64,000 nt of DNA from Variovorax paradoxus EPS (lineage in GTDB: Bacteria; Pseudomonadota; Gammaproteobacteria; Burkholderiales; Burkholderiaceae_C). The notes under the pieces were generated by a model. It searched no databases, was not told the origin of the DNA, and worked only from the letters and a program-made list of their open reading frames with translations. Below, one piece after another: positions 15,865-24,390 of the stretch; within the stretch, counting starts at the first letter, position 1, and every line of letters starts with the position of its first letter. Location of the stretch: positions 1,426,001 through 1,490,000 of the forward strand of contig NC_014931.1 in NCBI RefSeq assembly GCF_000184745.1. The letters are read 5' to 3'. The translations under genes were made by a program, and so were the position numbers.

Positions 15865-17586
15865 CTAGAACTCCGCCCCTTCGACCAGGAAGCGCAGGCG
15901 CCGCACGCCCTGCCACTCGTCCGCATCGAGGCGGAACGCGAGCTTCACCTTCGGCGGCAACGGTTCGGTGTGGCTGAACCAGATCGCATCGATCGGCTGG
16001 CCCTGGTGCCGGAGCTTGAGCGCCAGGTGCTTCTCGCCCACGAGGCGCTGCGACACCACTTCCACTTCCTCGCTGAAGGTCGGCGGCGCAAAGCCCTGGC
16101 CCCACACCTCGCGGTGCAGCGTGTCCACGAGGTCGATGCGCATGTACTCGCGCGCGATCGGCCCGTCGGTCTCGATCTGGCGGGTGAGCGCCGATGCCGC
16201 CAGCCACTCGCCGGCCACCTGTGCGAGCGCCTGCTCGAAGGTCTCGAAATGCTCGCGCGCCACCGTGCAGCCCGCCGCCATCGCATGGCCGCCGAAGCGC
16301 AGCAGCACGCCCGGATGGCGCTTGGCCACGAGGTCCAGCGCGTCGCGCAGATGAAAGCCCGGAATCGATCGGCCCGAGCCCTTCAACTCCTGTTCCTTGC
16401 CCGGCGCGCCACTCGCGGCGAACACGAAGGTCGGACGATGGAAACGGTCCTTGATGCGCGAGGCCACGATGCCGACCACGCCCTCGTGGAAGTTCGCGTC
16501 GAACACGCTGATGGCCGGCGGCGGCGCCTCGATGCCTTCGCCGTCGGTGGCGAAGAGCGATTCGGCCAGCAGCAGCGCCTGGTCGCGCATGCCGCCCTCG
16601 ATGTCGCGCCGCTCGCGGTTGATGCCGTCGAGCATGCGCGCGAGTTCGTCGGCGCGGCCGGCGTCGTCGGTCAGCAGGCATTCGATGCCCAGCGTCATGT
16701 CGGCCAGGCGCCCGGCCGCATTGATGCGCGGGCCCAGGGCGAAGCCGAAGTCGAAGGTGGTGGCGACCGACGCCGTGCGGCCCGCGGCCTTGAAGAGCGC
16801 GGCGACGCCCGCGGGCATCGCGCCTGCGCGGATGCGGCGCAGGCCCTGCGCGACGAGGCGGCGGTTGTTGGCGTCGAGCTTCACCACGTCGGCGACCGTG
16901 CCGAGCGCGACCAGCGGCAGCAATGCATCGAGCTTCGGTTGCGACGCCACGTCGAACACGCCGCGCGCGCGCAGCTCGGAGCGCAGCGCGAGCAGCACAT
17001 AGAACATGACGCCGACGCCCGCGATGCTCTTGCTCTCGAAGTCGCAGCCGGGCTGGTTCGGATTCACCAGCACGTCGGCGATGGGCAGTTCGGGGCCGGG
17101 CAGATGGTGATCGGTCACCAGCACCTGCAGGCCGCGCGCCTTCGCAGCCGCGACGCCTTCGACGCTCGCGATGCCGTTGTCGACGGTGATCAGCATGTCG
17201 GCGCCGCTGTCGGCCACGCGCTCGGCAATCGGCGGCGTAAGGCCGTAGCCGTCGACCACGCGATCGGGCACGAGGTAGCTCACGTGTTTCGCGCCCAGGA
17301 GGCGCAGGCCGCGCACGCCGACCGCGCAGGCGGTGGCGCCGTCGCAGTCGTAGTCGGCGACGATACAGAGGCGCTTGTCCTGCGCCATCGCGTCCGCCAG
17401 CAGCACGGCGGCTTCGCGCGTGCCGCGCAGGGTGTCGGGAAGCAGCAGGCGGGCAAGGCCGTCGTCCAGCTCATCCTTGGCCATCACACCGCGCGCGGCA
17501 AAGAGGCGCGCGAGCAGCGGATGGACGCCGGCCTGCTCGAGGGCCCAGACGGTGCGCGGGGGAATGTCGCGGGCGATGATCTTCAC
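15865..17586 (-). CDS. recJ: Single-stranded-DNA-specific exonuclease RecJ
   Basis: A 5'-3' single-strand exonuclease of the DHH superfamily, used in recombination and mismatch repair. The 573-residue protein is the usual length and shows the metal-binding motifs in order: VADYDCDGATA, ITVDNGIASV, VTDHHLPGPE and GPRINAAGRLADM. These are followed by the DHHA1 motif LRFGGHAMAAGC and a C-terminal OB-like domain. The GTG at 17586 was chosen because it gives a standard N-terminus (VKIIARDIPP) and overlaps the stop codon of the upstream gene as GTGA, indicating translational coupling. Confidence 0.95.
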   Translation of the reverse strand: MKIIARDIPPRTVWALEQAGVHPLLARLFAARGVMAKDELDDGLARLLLPDTLRGTREAAVLLADAMAQDKRLCIVADYDCDGATACAVGVRGLRLLGAKHVSYLVPDRVVDGYGLTPPIAERVADSGADMLITVDNGIASVEGVAAAKARGLQVLVTDHHLPGPELPIADVLVNPNQPGCDFESKSIAGVGVMFYVLLALRSELRARGVFDVASQPKLDALLPLVALGTVADVVKLDANNRRLVAQGLRRIRAGAMPAGVAALFKAAGRTASVATTFDFGFALGPRINAAGRLADMTLGIECLLTDDAGRADELARMLDGINRERRDIEGGMRDQALLLAESLFATDGEGIEAPPPAISVFDANFHEGVVGIVASRIKDRFHRPTFVFAASGAPGKEQELKGSGRSIPGFHLRDALDLVAKRHPGVLLRFGGHAMAAGCTVAREHFETFEQALAQVAGEWLAASALTRQIETDGPIAREYMRIDLVDTLHREVWGQGFAPPTFSEEVEVVSQRLVGEKHLALKLRHQGQPIDAIWFSHTEPLPPKVKLAFRLDADEWQGVRRLRFLVEGAEF

Positions 17587-18545
17587 AGCGACTCCAGCAC
17601 CGTGGCGGCGCGTGTGCGGTCGAAGAGGCTCTTCGCCCAGCGCGCGAGGCCGCGCTGCTGCACGGTGTAGCGCTGCGCGGCGCGATCGCCGCAGAGCGTG
17701 AGCGTCACATCGGCGCCGCGCGTGTAGTCGGCCAGCAGCGAGGCGATGGCGCCGGCATCCAGCGCCTGCCAGGCTTCGGCCCAACCTGGGCCGTCGTCGC
17801 GCAGGGCGGGAACGCGCAGCGCGTCGGTGACCGTCGGCGAGGTGAATGCTGGCGTGGTGCCTTTCAATGCGCCGGTCCCGCTGAGCCAGAAGGAGTTGAT
17901 CGGCGGCACGCCGCGCGCGGCGCGGTCGTCGTTCACGCGCTGCGTGTAGAGCAGCATCTGCATCTCGTTCTGCAGGCGGCGCAGCGGCCGCGCCGAGTCG
18001 CCCAGCGGCGACCATTGCGAAATCGGGTAGCCCACCGCGCGGTCGATGGAGGCCGTGGCGAGGCCGTCGAAGATGCGCGCGCGAGCGAGCCAGCGGCCCG
18101 GCGTGGGCGAGGCGTGCAGCGCGATGCCGTCTTCCTCGAAGAAGGGGCGGGCGACCTCCAGCAGCGCGGCCGATTCGGCGGCATCGATCTCGATGACGGC
18201 CGGATCGCCCAGCGCCACGTCGTCGATGCCGACCTGCCAGTTGCATAGGGTGACGACGCCCCAGCCTTCGGTGTCGTCGGGGGCGGCAAGACCGGCCTCG
18301 CGGGCTTCGAGCGCGGCCCAGGGGATGCAGCCGTCGGCGGCGGCGATGCCCAGCGCCTTGGCGAGCGCCCGCTCGTGCGGAGGCGAGCGCGTGCTTTCGT
18401 CCTGCGTGTCGGTGTCCGCGAGGGAGAGGCGGGAGAGCAGGGATTCGAGATTCGGGAGCTTGAGTGCCGGCAGAGCGGCACGGCACGCCGGGGAACCGCG
18501 GCCGGCGAAGGGGATCAACAAGTGACGTGGGGGGTGTTCGGCCAT
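17583..18545 (-). CDS. RpfE-like / phosphoglycerate-mutase-like protein
   Basis: A 320-residue protein of the family often labelled regulatory protein RpfE, commonly found next to recJ in betaproteobacteria and xanthomonads and distantly related to cofactor-independent phosphoglycerate mutases. Features are LLIPFAGRGSPACRAAL at the N-terminus, CNWQVGIDDVALGDP, and PINSFWLSGTGAL near residue 230. Its biochemical role is not established. The ATG at 18545 is used; an in-frame start at 18590 lacks a good ribosome site. It is coupled to recJ by a four-base overlap. Confidence 0.75.
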   Translation of the reverse strand: MAEHPPRHLLIPFAGRGSPACRAALPALKLPNLESLLSRLSLADTDTQDESTRSPPHERALAKALGIAAADGCIPWAALEAREAGLAAPDDTEGWGVVTLCNWQVGIDDVALGDPAVIEIDAAESAALLEVARPFFEEDGIALHASPTPGRWLARARIFDGLATASIDRAVGYPISQWSPLGDSARPLRRLQNEMQMLLYTQRVNDDRAARGVPPINSFWLSGTGALKGTTPAFTSPTVTDALRVPALRDDGPGWAEAWQALDAGAIASLLADYTRGADVTLTLCGDRAAQRYTVQQRGLARWAKSLFDRTRAATVLESL

Positions 18546-18690
18546 CCCTCTATTGTCCCGGAAGCCCTCAAACGTTTCGGGATGCCACAATCCCGCCGTA
18601 TATGACCTACCCCCTCGCTCCTCACTTCGTGTATTCGCTGCCCCCCAAGGGCGGGCAGATTTCCTTTGAGGCGGCTTGGCAGGAAATTTG

Positions 18691-19947
18691 ATGCGACTCC
18701 CATATGAACTGCAGCTCGGCTGGCGCTACACGCGCGCAGGCCGGGCGACGCGGCGCAACGGCTTCATCTCCTTCATCTCCGGTGTCTCGATGCTCGGCAT
18801 CGCGCTGGGCGTGGCGGCGCTGATCATTGTGCTCAGTGTGATGAACGGCTTCCAGAAAGAGGTGCGCGACCGCATGCTCGGCGTGGTGTCGCACATCGAG
18901 ATCTTCTCGCGCGATGGCCAGGCGCTGCAGAGCCTGGACGAAATCATGGCCGCCGCGCGCAAGAACCCCGAGGTCATCGGCGCGGCACCCTTCATCAACA
19001 CGCAGGCGCTGATCGCGCGCGGCGAGGACATGAAGGGCGCGATCGTCCGAGGCATCGACCCGAAGCTCGAACCCGAAGTGACCGACACCGGCGGCATCGC
19101 GAGCAAGGGCACCTTCGACAAGCTGGTGCCGGGCGAATTCGGCATCGTGCTGGGCGTCGAGCTCGCGCGTTCGATGTTCGTGCAGCCCGGCGACAAGGTC
19201 ACGCTGGTGGCGCCGGGCGGCCAGGTGACGCCGGCCGGCGTGGTGCCGCGCCTGAAGCAGTTCACCGTGGTGGGCACCTTCGATTCGGGCCATTACGAGT
19301 ACGACTCGGCGCTGGCGATGGTGCACGAGCAGGACGCGGCCAAGGTGTTCCGCCTCGAAGGCCCGACCGGCATCCGCCTCAAGCTCAAGGACCTGAACGA
19401 GGCCCGCGACGTGGCCGACCAGCTGGCCGTGAGCCTGCCCGGCGAATTCCTGATCCGCGACTGGACGCGCCAGAACAAGACGTGGTTCGCGGCCGTGCAG
19501 GTCGAGAAACGCATGATGTTCATCATCCTCACGCTGATCGTGGCGGTGGCGGCCTTCAACCTCGTGTCCACGCTCGTGATGACGGTGACCGACAAGCGCG
19601 CCGACATCGCCATCCTGCGCACGCTGGGCAGCTCGCCGCGCAGCATCATGGGCATCTTCGTGGTGCAGGGCGCGATGGTGGGCGTGATCGGCACCGTGGC
19701 CGGCCTGCTCTTGGGCCTGGGCATTGCCTACAACATCGACGTGATCGTGCCCTTCCTCGAACAGCTCTTCCATGCGAGCTTCTTGCCCAAGGACATCTAC
19801 CTGATCAGCAAGATGCCGAGCGACCCGCAGCAGAGCGACATCATGCCGATTGCGATCATCTCCCTCGTCCTCGCCTTCCTGGCCACGTTGTACCCGAGCT
19901 GGCGCGCCAGTCGCGTCAATCCCGCGGAGGCGCTGCGCTATGAGTGA
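18691..19947 (+). CDS. lolC: Lipoprotein-releasing ABC transporter permease (LolC/LolE type)
   Basis: Inner-membrane subunit that extracts lipoproteins and hands them to LolA. The 418-residue protein has the LolC/E topology: an N-terminal helix ([20 protein letters not shown]), a large periplasmic domain (~55-265), and three C-terminal helices ([53 protein letters not shown]). It ends with the conserved [20 protein letters not shown] at 18691 follows AGGAAATTTG. Its end overlaps lolD by eight bases. Whether it acts as LolC with LolE elsewhere or as a single LolF-like subunit is not settled here. Confidence 0.93.
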   Translation: MRLPYELQLGWRYTRAGRATRRNGFISFISGVSMLGIALGVAALIIVLSVMNGFQKEVRDRMLGVVSHIEIFSRDGQALQSLDEIMAAARKNPEVIGAAPFINTQALIARGEDMKGAIVRGIDPKLEPEVTDTGGIASKGTFDKLVPGEFGIVLGVELARSMFVQPGDKVTLVAPGGQVTPAGVVPRLKQFTVVGTFDSGHYEYDSALAMVHEQDAAKVFRLEGPTGIRLKLKDLNEARDVADQLAVSLPGEFLIRDWTRQNKTWFAAVQVEKRMMFIILTLIVAVAAFNLVSTLVMTVTDKRADIAILRTLGSSPRSIMGIFVVQGAMVGVIGTVAGLLLGLGIAYNIDVIVPFLEQLFHASFLPKDIYLISKMPSDPQQSDIMPIAIISLVLAFLATLYPSWRASRVNPAEALRYE

Positions 19948-20617
19948 AGTTGTTCTGAAGGCGCGTGGTCTCACGAAGCGTTTTCACGAAGGTCGCATCG
20001 ACCTGACGGTGCTGCACGGCGTGGACCTCGACGTGCATGCCGGCGAAACGCTGGCGATCGTCGGCGCATCCGGTTCGGGCAAGAGCACGCTGCTGCACCT
20101 GATGGGCGGGCTCGATTCGCCGACCGCAGGCAAGGTCGAACTGCTCGGCAAGGACATCGCGCATGCCGATGCGGCGGAGCAGGGGCGGCTGCGCAACCAG
20201 CACCTTGGGTTCGTCTACCAGTTCCATCATTTGTTGCCCGAATTCAGCGCGCTGGACAACGTAGCGATGCCGCTGAAGATCCGCCGCGTGGAATCGTCGC
20301 AGGCGGCGGAGTCGGCTCGCAAGATTCTCACGAGCGTGGGCCTGGGCGAGCGGGTGCAGCATCGCCCGGCCGAACTCTCGGGCGGCGAGCGCCAGCGTGT
20401 GGCGATTGCACGTGCGCTGGTCACGCAACCCGCGTGCGTGCTGGCGGACGAGCCGACTGGCAATCTGGACCGCAGCACGGCCGACACGGTGTTCGATTTG
20501 ATGCTCGATCTGGCGCACCGCCATGGCACGGCGTTCGTGATGGTCACGCATGACCAGGAACTGGCGAAGCGTTGCGACCGGGTGCTGCAACTGGTGGCGG
20601 GCCGCCTCGCGGGCTGA
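19940..20617 (+). CDS. lolD: Lipoprotein-releasing system ATP-binding protein LolD
   Basis: ATPase of the Lol exporter, 225 residues. It has Walker A (GASGSGKST), the Q-loop region ([19 protein letters not shown], diagnostic of the LolD/MacB group), the signature LSGGERQR, Walker B ([11 protein letters not shown]) and the switch His (VMVTHDQ). The ATG overlaps the end of lolC, so the two are translationally coupled. A palindromic repeat element follows its stop codon. Confidence 0.96.
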   Translation: MSEVVLKARGLTKRFHEGRIDLTVLHGVDLDVHAGETLAIVGASGSGKSTLLHLMGGLDSPTAGKVELLGKDIAHADAAEQGRLRNQHLGFVYQFHHLLPEFSALDNVAMPLKIRRVESSQAAESARKILTSVGLGERVQHRPAELSGGERQRVAIARALVTQPACVLADEPTGNLDRSTADTVFDLMLDLAHRHGTAFVMVTHDQELAKRCDRVLQLVAGRLAG

Positions 20618-20630
20618 GTTTTTTGTCTTT

Positions 20631-20743
20631 CTCCCTCCCCTTCCGGGGGAGGGCCGGGGTGGGGGCGCAGCGGCCTTCAACGCCATGCAGCCTCGAAGGC
20701 CGCGCGTGCCCCCATCCCAACCTTCCCCCAGAGGGGGAAGGAG
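20631..20743. repeat. Palindromic intergenic repeat, copy 1
   Basis: About 113 bases. The left end is CTCCCTCCCCTTCCGGGGG and the right end CTTCCCCCAGAGGGGGAAGG, each a small hairpin, and the two ends are also inverted relative to each other around a ~45-base core. It lies between convergent lolD and the sigma-factor gene, reaching the latter's stop codon. Related copies are at 28521, 49339, 53186 and 56939. Confidence 0.85.
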
Positions 20744-21508
20744 CTAATACAACGCTTCTTCGGTCTGCCGCGCATCCAGCGGCAGCACGCACAGCACCTT
20801 CCCACCCAAGGTCAGCACAAGTCCGAGCTGTCCGCCGATCTGCATCACCTGGCACACCACGCGCGGTGCATCGGACTTCGGTGCCGTCGCAGCCGACATG
20901 GCGAGCGCACGCGCCGGTGGCTGGCGCAGCATCGCGAACAGCGTTCGCGCATCGCAGTCGTGCAGTGCTTGCCGGTACACATGGAAGACGGCATCAGCGC
21001 CGCGTTCTTCCACGTCCCTGTCGTCCTGCCGCAGCCGCAGCAACGCGCGATGCAACTGCTGCCGGCAAGCCGCCTCGGTCTTGCCGCTGGCCTGTGCGAT
21101 CTCCTTGAAGCTGGCCTCGAACACCTCGCGCAGCAGTACCGCGGCGCCGTCGGCGGGACCCAGCCGCGTGGCCAGCAGCCGCAGGGCCTGTTCGACCTCC
21201 TGGGCCAGCGCGGCGCGCGCCTCGATGGAAGAAGTCTCCGGCGCAGGCGCGAGCACCTGTGAATCCTGAAGCCAGCGCTGCATCCAGTTGCGCCGCCGCA
21301 GCCGGTCGATGGCCAGGTGCTGCATGACGGTGGTCAGCCAGGCCTGAGCCGCATCGAGTGCCGGCCGGTCGCCTTCCTCGAGGGCGCGCAGATACGTGTC
21401 CTGCACCACGTCTTCGGCCTCGGCCGTGTTGCCCAGGAGCCGTGCCGCGGCACGGACGAGCCGGCCGCGATGCGCCGGCAATTGCGACAGGTAGCGTTCA
21501 TCGAGCAT
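20744..21508 (-). CDS. ECF-like sigma-70 family RNA polymerase sigma factor
   Basis: A 254-residue sigma factor. Region 2 is seen in LVRAAARLLGNTAEAEDVVQ and DTYLRALEEG, and region 4 in LREVFEASFKEIAQASGKTE with HRALLRLRQ. A ~75-residue C-terminal extension ends in a beta-rich segment (CQVMQIGGQLGLVLTLGGKV), resembling ECF groups with a fused regulatory tail. No anti-sigma gene is adjacent. It is divergent from a ClpP-like protease gene with ~80 bases between. The stimulus is unknown; the tail may replace an anti-sigma factor. Confidence 0.85.
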   Translation of the reverse strand: MLDERYLSQLPAHRGRLVRAAARLLGNTAEAEDVVQDTYLRALEEGDRPALDAAQAWLTTVMQHLAIDRLRRRNWMQRWLQDSQVLAPAPETSSIEARAALAQEVEQALRLLATRLGPADGAAVLLREVFEASFKEIAQASGKTEAACRQQLHRALLRLRQDDRDVEERGADAVFHVYRQALHDCDARTLFAMLRQPPARALAMSAATAPKSDAPRVVCQVMQIGGQLGLVLTLGGKVLCVLPLDARQTEEALY

Positions 21509-21595
21509 CGGCGCAGCTTGCCACAGCCCCTGCAATGTCACGAAACTGTGGCCTTGTTCGTCAAGACAGTTCAACCACAGGAGTTTTTCTTGATC

Positions 21596-22189
21596 ATGGA
21601 AACCGACGACGACACCCAGCCCGCGGCCACGGCCGAGCCGCGCAACTCCTACTTGGAGGAAAAGGCGTTCAAATCGCGCACGCTCTTGATCTTCGGCAGC
21701 ATCACCGACTCGGTGGCCGCCGACGTGACGCGCCGGCTCATCGCGCTCGACGCGGACAACGCCGAGAAACCCATCGACATCCTCGTGAGCTCGCCCGGCG
21801 GGCACCTGGAGTCGGGCGATGCGATCCATGACATCGTGCGTTTCATCAGCGCGCCGGTGAACATGATCGGCACCGGCTGGGTGGGCAGCGCGGCCACGCA
21901 CCTGTTCCTCGCGGCCCCGCGCGAGCGGCGCGTGTGCCTGCCGAACACGCGCTTTTTGATCCACCAGCCCAGCGGCGGCGCGGGCGGGCAGGCGACCGAC
22001 ATCGCGATTCAGGCGCAGGAAATCATCAAGGCCCGCCAGCGCATCGCGCACGAGATCGCGCGCGAAACCGGCAAGCACATCGACGTGGTGCTGGCCGACA
22101 TCGAGCGCGACCGCTGGCTCTCGGCCGAGGAGGCGGTGGAATACGGGTTGGTCTCGCGGATCATCCAGCGCAAGACCGAGCTGAAGTAG
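21596..22189 (+). CDS. ClpP-like serine protease
   Basis: A 197-residue ClpP-family protein. The catalytic triad aligns intact: Ser in TGWVGSAATHLF, His in RFLIHQPSGG, and Asp in IERDRWLSAEEAVEYG. The fold motifs NAEKPIDILVSSPGGHLESG and CLPNTRFLIHQP are clear. It is a paralogue type outside the clpP-clpX operon, and its partner unfoldase is unknown. AGGAG lies 13 bases before the ATG but only ~7 before an in-frame TTG at 21590, so that TTG may be the real start. It is divergent from the sigma-factor gene. Confidence 0.88.
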   Translation: METDDDTQPAATAEPRNSYLEEKAFKSRTLLIFGSITDSVAADVTRRLIALDADNAEKPIDILVSSPGGHLESGDAIHDIVRFISAPVNMIGTGWVGSAATHLFLAAPRERRVCLPNTRFLIHQPSGGAGGQATDIAIQAQEIIKARQRIAHEIARETGKHIDVVLADIERDRWLSAEEAVEYGLVSRIIQRKTELK

Positions 22190-22194
22190 CCCGC

Positions 22195-22216
22195 AATCGG
22201 CCGATATCGGCCGATT
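22195..22216. repeat. 22-base perfect palindrome
   Basis: Arms AATCGGCCGAT and ATCGGCCGATT abut with no spacer, between the convergent clpP-like and ridA genes, overlapping the ridA stop codon. There is no T run. It could be a protein-binding site or a transcript-end structure. Confidence 0.5.
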
Positions 22217-22601
22217 ACTTCGGCTTGTAGGCCACCACGTCGATCTCGACCTTCGCGTCGACCATGAGGCGCGCCTCGGTGGTCGAGCGCGCCGGCTTGT
22301 TCTCGCCGAAGTAGCTCATGTAGATGCGGTTGAAGGCACCAAAGTCGCGCGCGTCGTGCAGCCATACGGTGCTCTTGCACACGTCGTCGAGCGTGGCACC
22401 GGCCAGTGCGAGCACTTTCTTCAGGTTCTCCATCACCTGGCGCGTCTGCGCCTCGATGCCGCCCACCACGATTTCGCCATCGGCATTCGCCGGGACCTGG
22501 CCCGACACATAGATGAAGTCGCCCGCGCGCACGGCCGGGGAGAAGGGGCGGGCCTGGCGGTCCGAAGCGACGGGCGGGGCACCGAGGTATTCGAGGGGCA
22601 T
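22215..22601 (-). CDS. RidA-family imine/enamine deaminase
   Basis: A 128-residue RidA/YjgF-family protein, usually a trimer with active sites at subunit interfaces. In the canonical branch it hydrolyses reactive 2-aminoacrylate and similar imines to keto acids and ammonia. Motifs are FIYVSGQVPANADGEIV, VMENLKKVLALAGATLDDV, and the interface Arg in PARSTTEARL with the acidic VEIDVVAYKP end. It is divergent from an operon containing a D-serine-dehydratase-like PLP enzyme, which would release exactly such enamines, so a protective role is likely. Confidence 0.88.
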   Translation of the reverse strand: MPLEYLGAPPVASDRQARPFSPAVRAGDFIYVSGQVPANADGEIVVGGIEAQTRQVMENLKKVLALAGATLDDVCKSTVWLHDARDFGAFNRIYMSYFGENKPARSTTEARLMVDAKVEIDVVAYKPK

Positions 22602-22659
22602 GGGAGGACTCCTGAAATGAGGGAAGTGAAAGGAAAAGGGATCGCAAGTATCGATCTAA

Positions 22660-22678
22660 TCTGAAAATCTATTTCAGA
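22660..22678. promoter_or_regulatory. Inverted repeat, candidate RpiR operator
   Basis: TCTGAAA and TTTCAGA are separated by five bases in the ridA/ABC-operon divergent region. GAAA-N-TTTC dyads are typical of RpiR-family sites, and an RpiR gene is in the operon. The link is inferred. Confidence 0.5.
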
Positions 22679-22679
22679 A

Positions 22680-22699
22680 TAACCCTTGAACAAGGGTTA
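22680..22699. promoter_or_regulatory. Inverted repeat, second candidate operator
   Basis: Nine-base arms TAACCCTTG and CAAGGGTTA are separated by two bases, immediately next to the first dyad and ~90 bases before the binding-protein start. The perfect symmetry suggests a dimeric regulator site. Which regulator binds is unknown. Confidence 0.5.
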
Positions 22700-22791
22700 A
22701 CACGGATGATTTGGCATGGTTGATGCTTCAAAGTCCGGGCGGAAAAGAAAATTTCTTTCATACCCTAGCCTGCCCCACGAAGGAGTTCCCC

Positions 22792-24375
22792 ATGCCCCAT
22801 GCCGCCAACGCCGGTCTTGCCCGGCGCCTGCCCAAGCTGTCCAAACGCAGCCTGCTGGGTGTGTCTCTCCTCGCGATGCTGTGCGCCGCGCTGCCGTATC
22901 AGCAGGCGCATGCCCAGGGGCCGCGCAACTTCGCCACGCTCGCGATGGTGGCCGAGCCGCAGACGCTCGACCCGATGGCATCGACCGCCGATCTGGTCGG
23001 AACCATCATGCAGCACGTGTACGAGACGCTCTACACCTTCGATGCCAAGTGGAACGTGGTGCCGATGCTGGCCGAGACGATGCCGAAGATCTCGGCCGAC
23101 GGCAAGACCTACGCCATCACCCTGCGCAAGGGCGTGATGCTGCACAACGGCCGCGAACTCAACGCCGACGATGTGGTGGCGAGCCTGCAGCGCTGGATGG
23201 ACCAGTCGCCGCGCGGCAAGGCCGTGGGCAAGGAAATCGAGACGCTCAAGGCCAAGGGTCCGCTGGGCGTGGAGATCGTGCTGAAGGCGCCGTACGCACC
23301 GCTGCTCTCGCAGCTCGCACTGCCCAGCGGCATGGCCGCGATCATGGCGAAGGACTCGATCGCTTCGCCGCTGAAGGAGTTCGTCGGCACCGGTCCCTAC
23401 AAGTTCAAGGAGCGCCGCCCCGACCAGTTCGTGCTGCTCACCCGCTTCGACAAGTACGCAGCGCGCAAGGAACCTGCAAGCGGCTATGGCGGCAAGCGCG
23501 AAGCGGTGATCGAAGAGCTGCGCTTCGTGCCCGTGCCCAACGCCAGCACGCGCGTCGAAGGCGCGCTCGCCGGCCAGTACGACTTTGCCGACCTGCTGCC
23601 GGTCGAAGCGCTGCCGCGCCTGGAGAAGTCGGGCGGCAAGACCGTGCCGATCATGACGCCGTCGTTCGGCTTCCCGTACCTCGTGCTCAACACCAAGGAA
23701 GGCGTGGCCGCGAGCCAGTCGGTGCGCCAGGCGATCCAGACCGCGCTCGGCGAAGGCGAGATGCTGGCCGCCGGCTTCGGCGACACCCGCTTCTTCGTGG
23801 CCGAAGCCAATCACTTCCCCAAGGGCTCGCCGTTCTACTCGACCGCCGGCGGCGACCAGTACAACCAGCGCAACGCCGCCAAGGCCAAGGAGGCCGCGGC
23901 CAAGGCCGGCTACAAGGGCGAGCCGATCCGCGTGCTCACCAGCCGCCAGTACGACTTTCACTACAACATGTCGCTCTTGATGGCCGAGCAGCTCAAGCGC
24001 GCGGGCTTCAAGGTCGACCTCAACGTGGTCGACTGGGCCACGCTGGTTCAGCGCCGCAACGATGCCAAGCTCTGGGACATCTACGTGACCCACTCGGGCC
24101 AGTTCCCCGAGCCGATGCTCTCGCCGCCGCAACTGGGCGACGGCGCACCGGGCTGGTGGGACTCGCCCGCCAAGAAGTCGGCGCTGCAGGCCTTCAATGT
24201 CGAGAGCGACCCCGCCAAGCGCGGCGCGCTGTGGGGCAAGGTGCAGCAGGTCGTCTACGACGAGGTGCCGTACATCAACGTCGGCAAGTTCAACGGCCTC
24301 TCGGCGAAGAGCCCTGCGCTGGACAACTACCAGCCGGCGACCTGGCCGTTCTTCTGGAACGCGAAGATCAAGTAA
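22792..24375 (+). CDS. Peptide-type ABC transporter substrate-binding protein (family 5)
   Basis: A periplasmic solute receptor of the DppA/OppA group, 527 residues. The signal peptide (RSLLGVSLLAMLCAALPY ending QQAHAQ) is followed by the family-5 hallmarks MVAEPQTLDPMASTADLVG, ALAETMPKISADGKT-type text and FVGTGPYKFKERRPDQFVL. Start ATG at 22792 follows AAGGAG. It heads an operon with matching permeases and ATPases. The enzymes further down imply that the ligand is an (N-acyl) D-amino acid or D-residue peptide rather than ordinary dipeptides; that is inference. Confidence 0.92.
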   Translation: MPHAANAGLARRLPKLSKRSLLGVSLLAMLCAALPYQQAHAQGPRNFATLAMVAEPQTLDPMASTADLVGTIMQHVYETLYTFDAKWNVVPMLAETMPKISADGKTYAITLRKGVMLHNGRELNADDVVASLQRWMDQSPRGKAVGKEIETLKAKGPLGVEIVLKAPYAPLLSQLALPSGMAAIMAKDSIASPLKEFVGTGPYKFKERRPDQFVLLTRFDKYAARKEPASGYGGKREAVIEELRFVPVPNASTRVEGALAGQYDFADLLPVEALPRLEKSGGKTVPIMTPSFGFPYLVLNTKEGVAASQSVRQAIQTALGEGEMLAAGFGDTRFFVAEANHFPKGSPFYSTAGGDQYNQRNAAKAKEAAAKAGYKGEPIRVLTSRQYDFHYNMSLLMAEQLKRAGFKVDLNVVDWATLVQRRNDAKLWDIYVTHSGQFPEPMLSPPQLGDGAPGWWDSPAKKSALQAFNVESDPAKRGALWGKVQQVVYDEVPYINVGKFNGLSAKSPALDNYQPATWPFFWNAKIK

Positions 24376-24390
24376 GCAGGAGCCGCAGCC

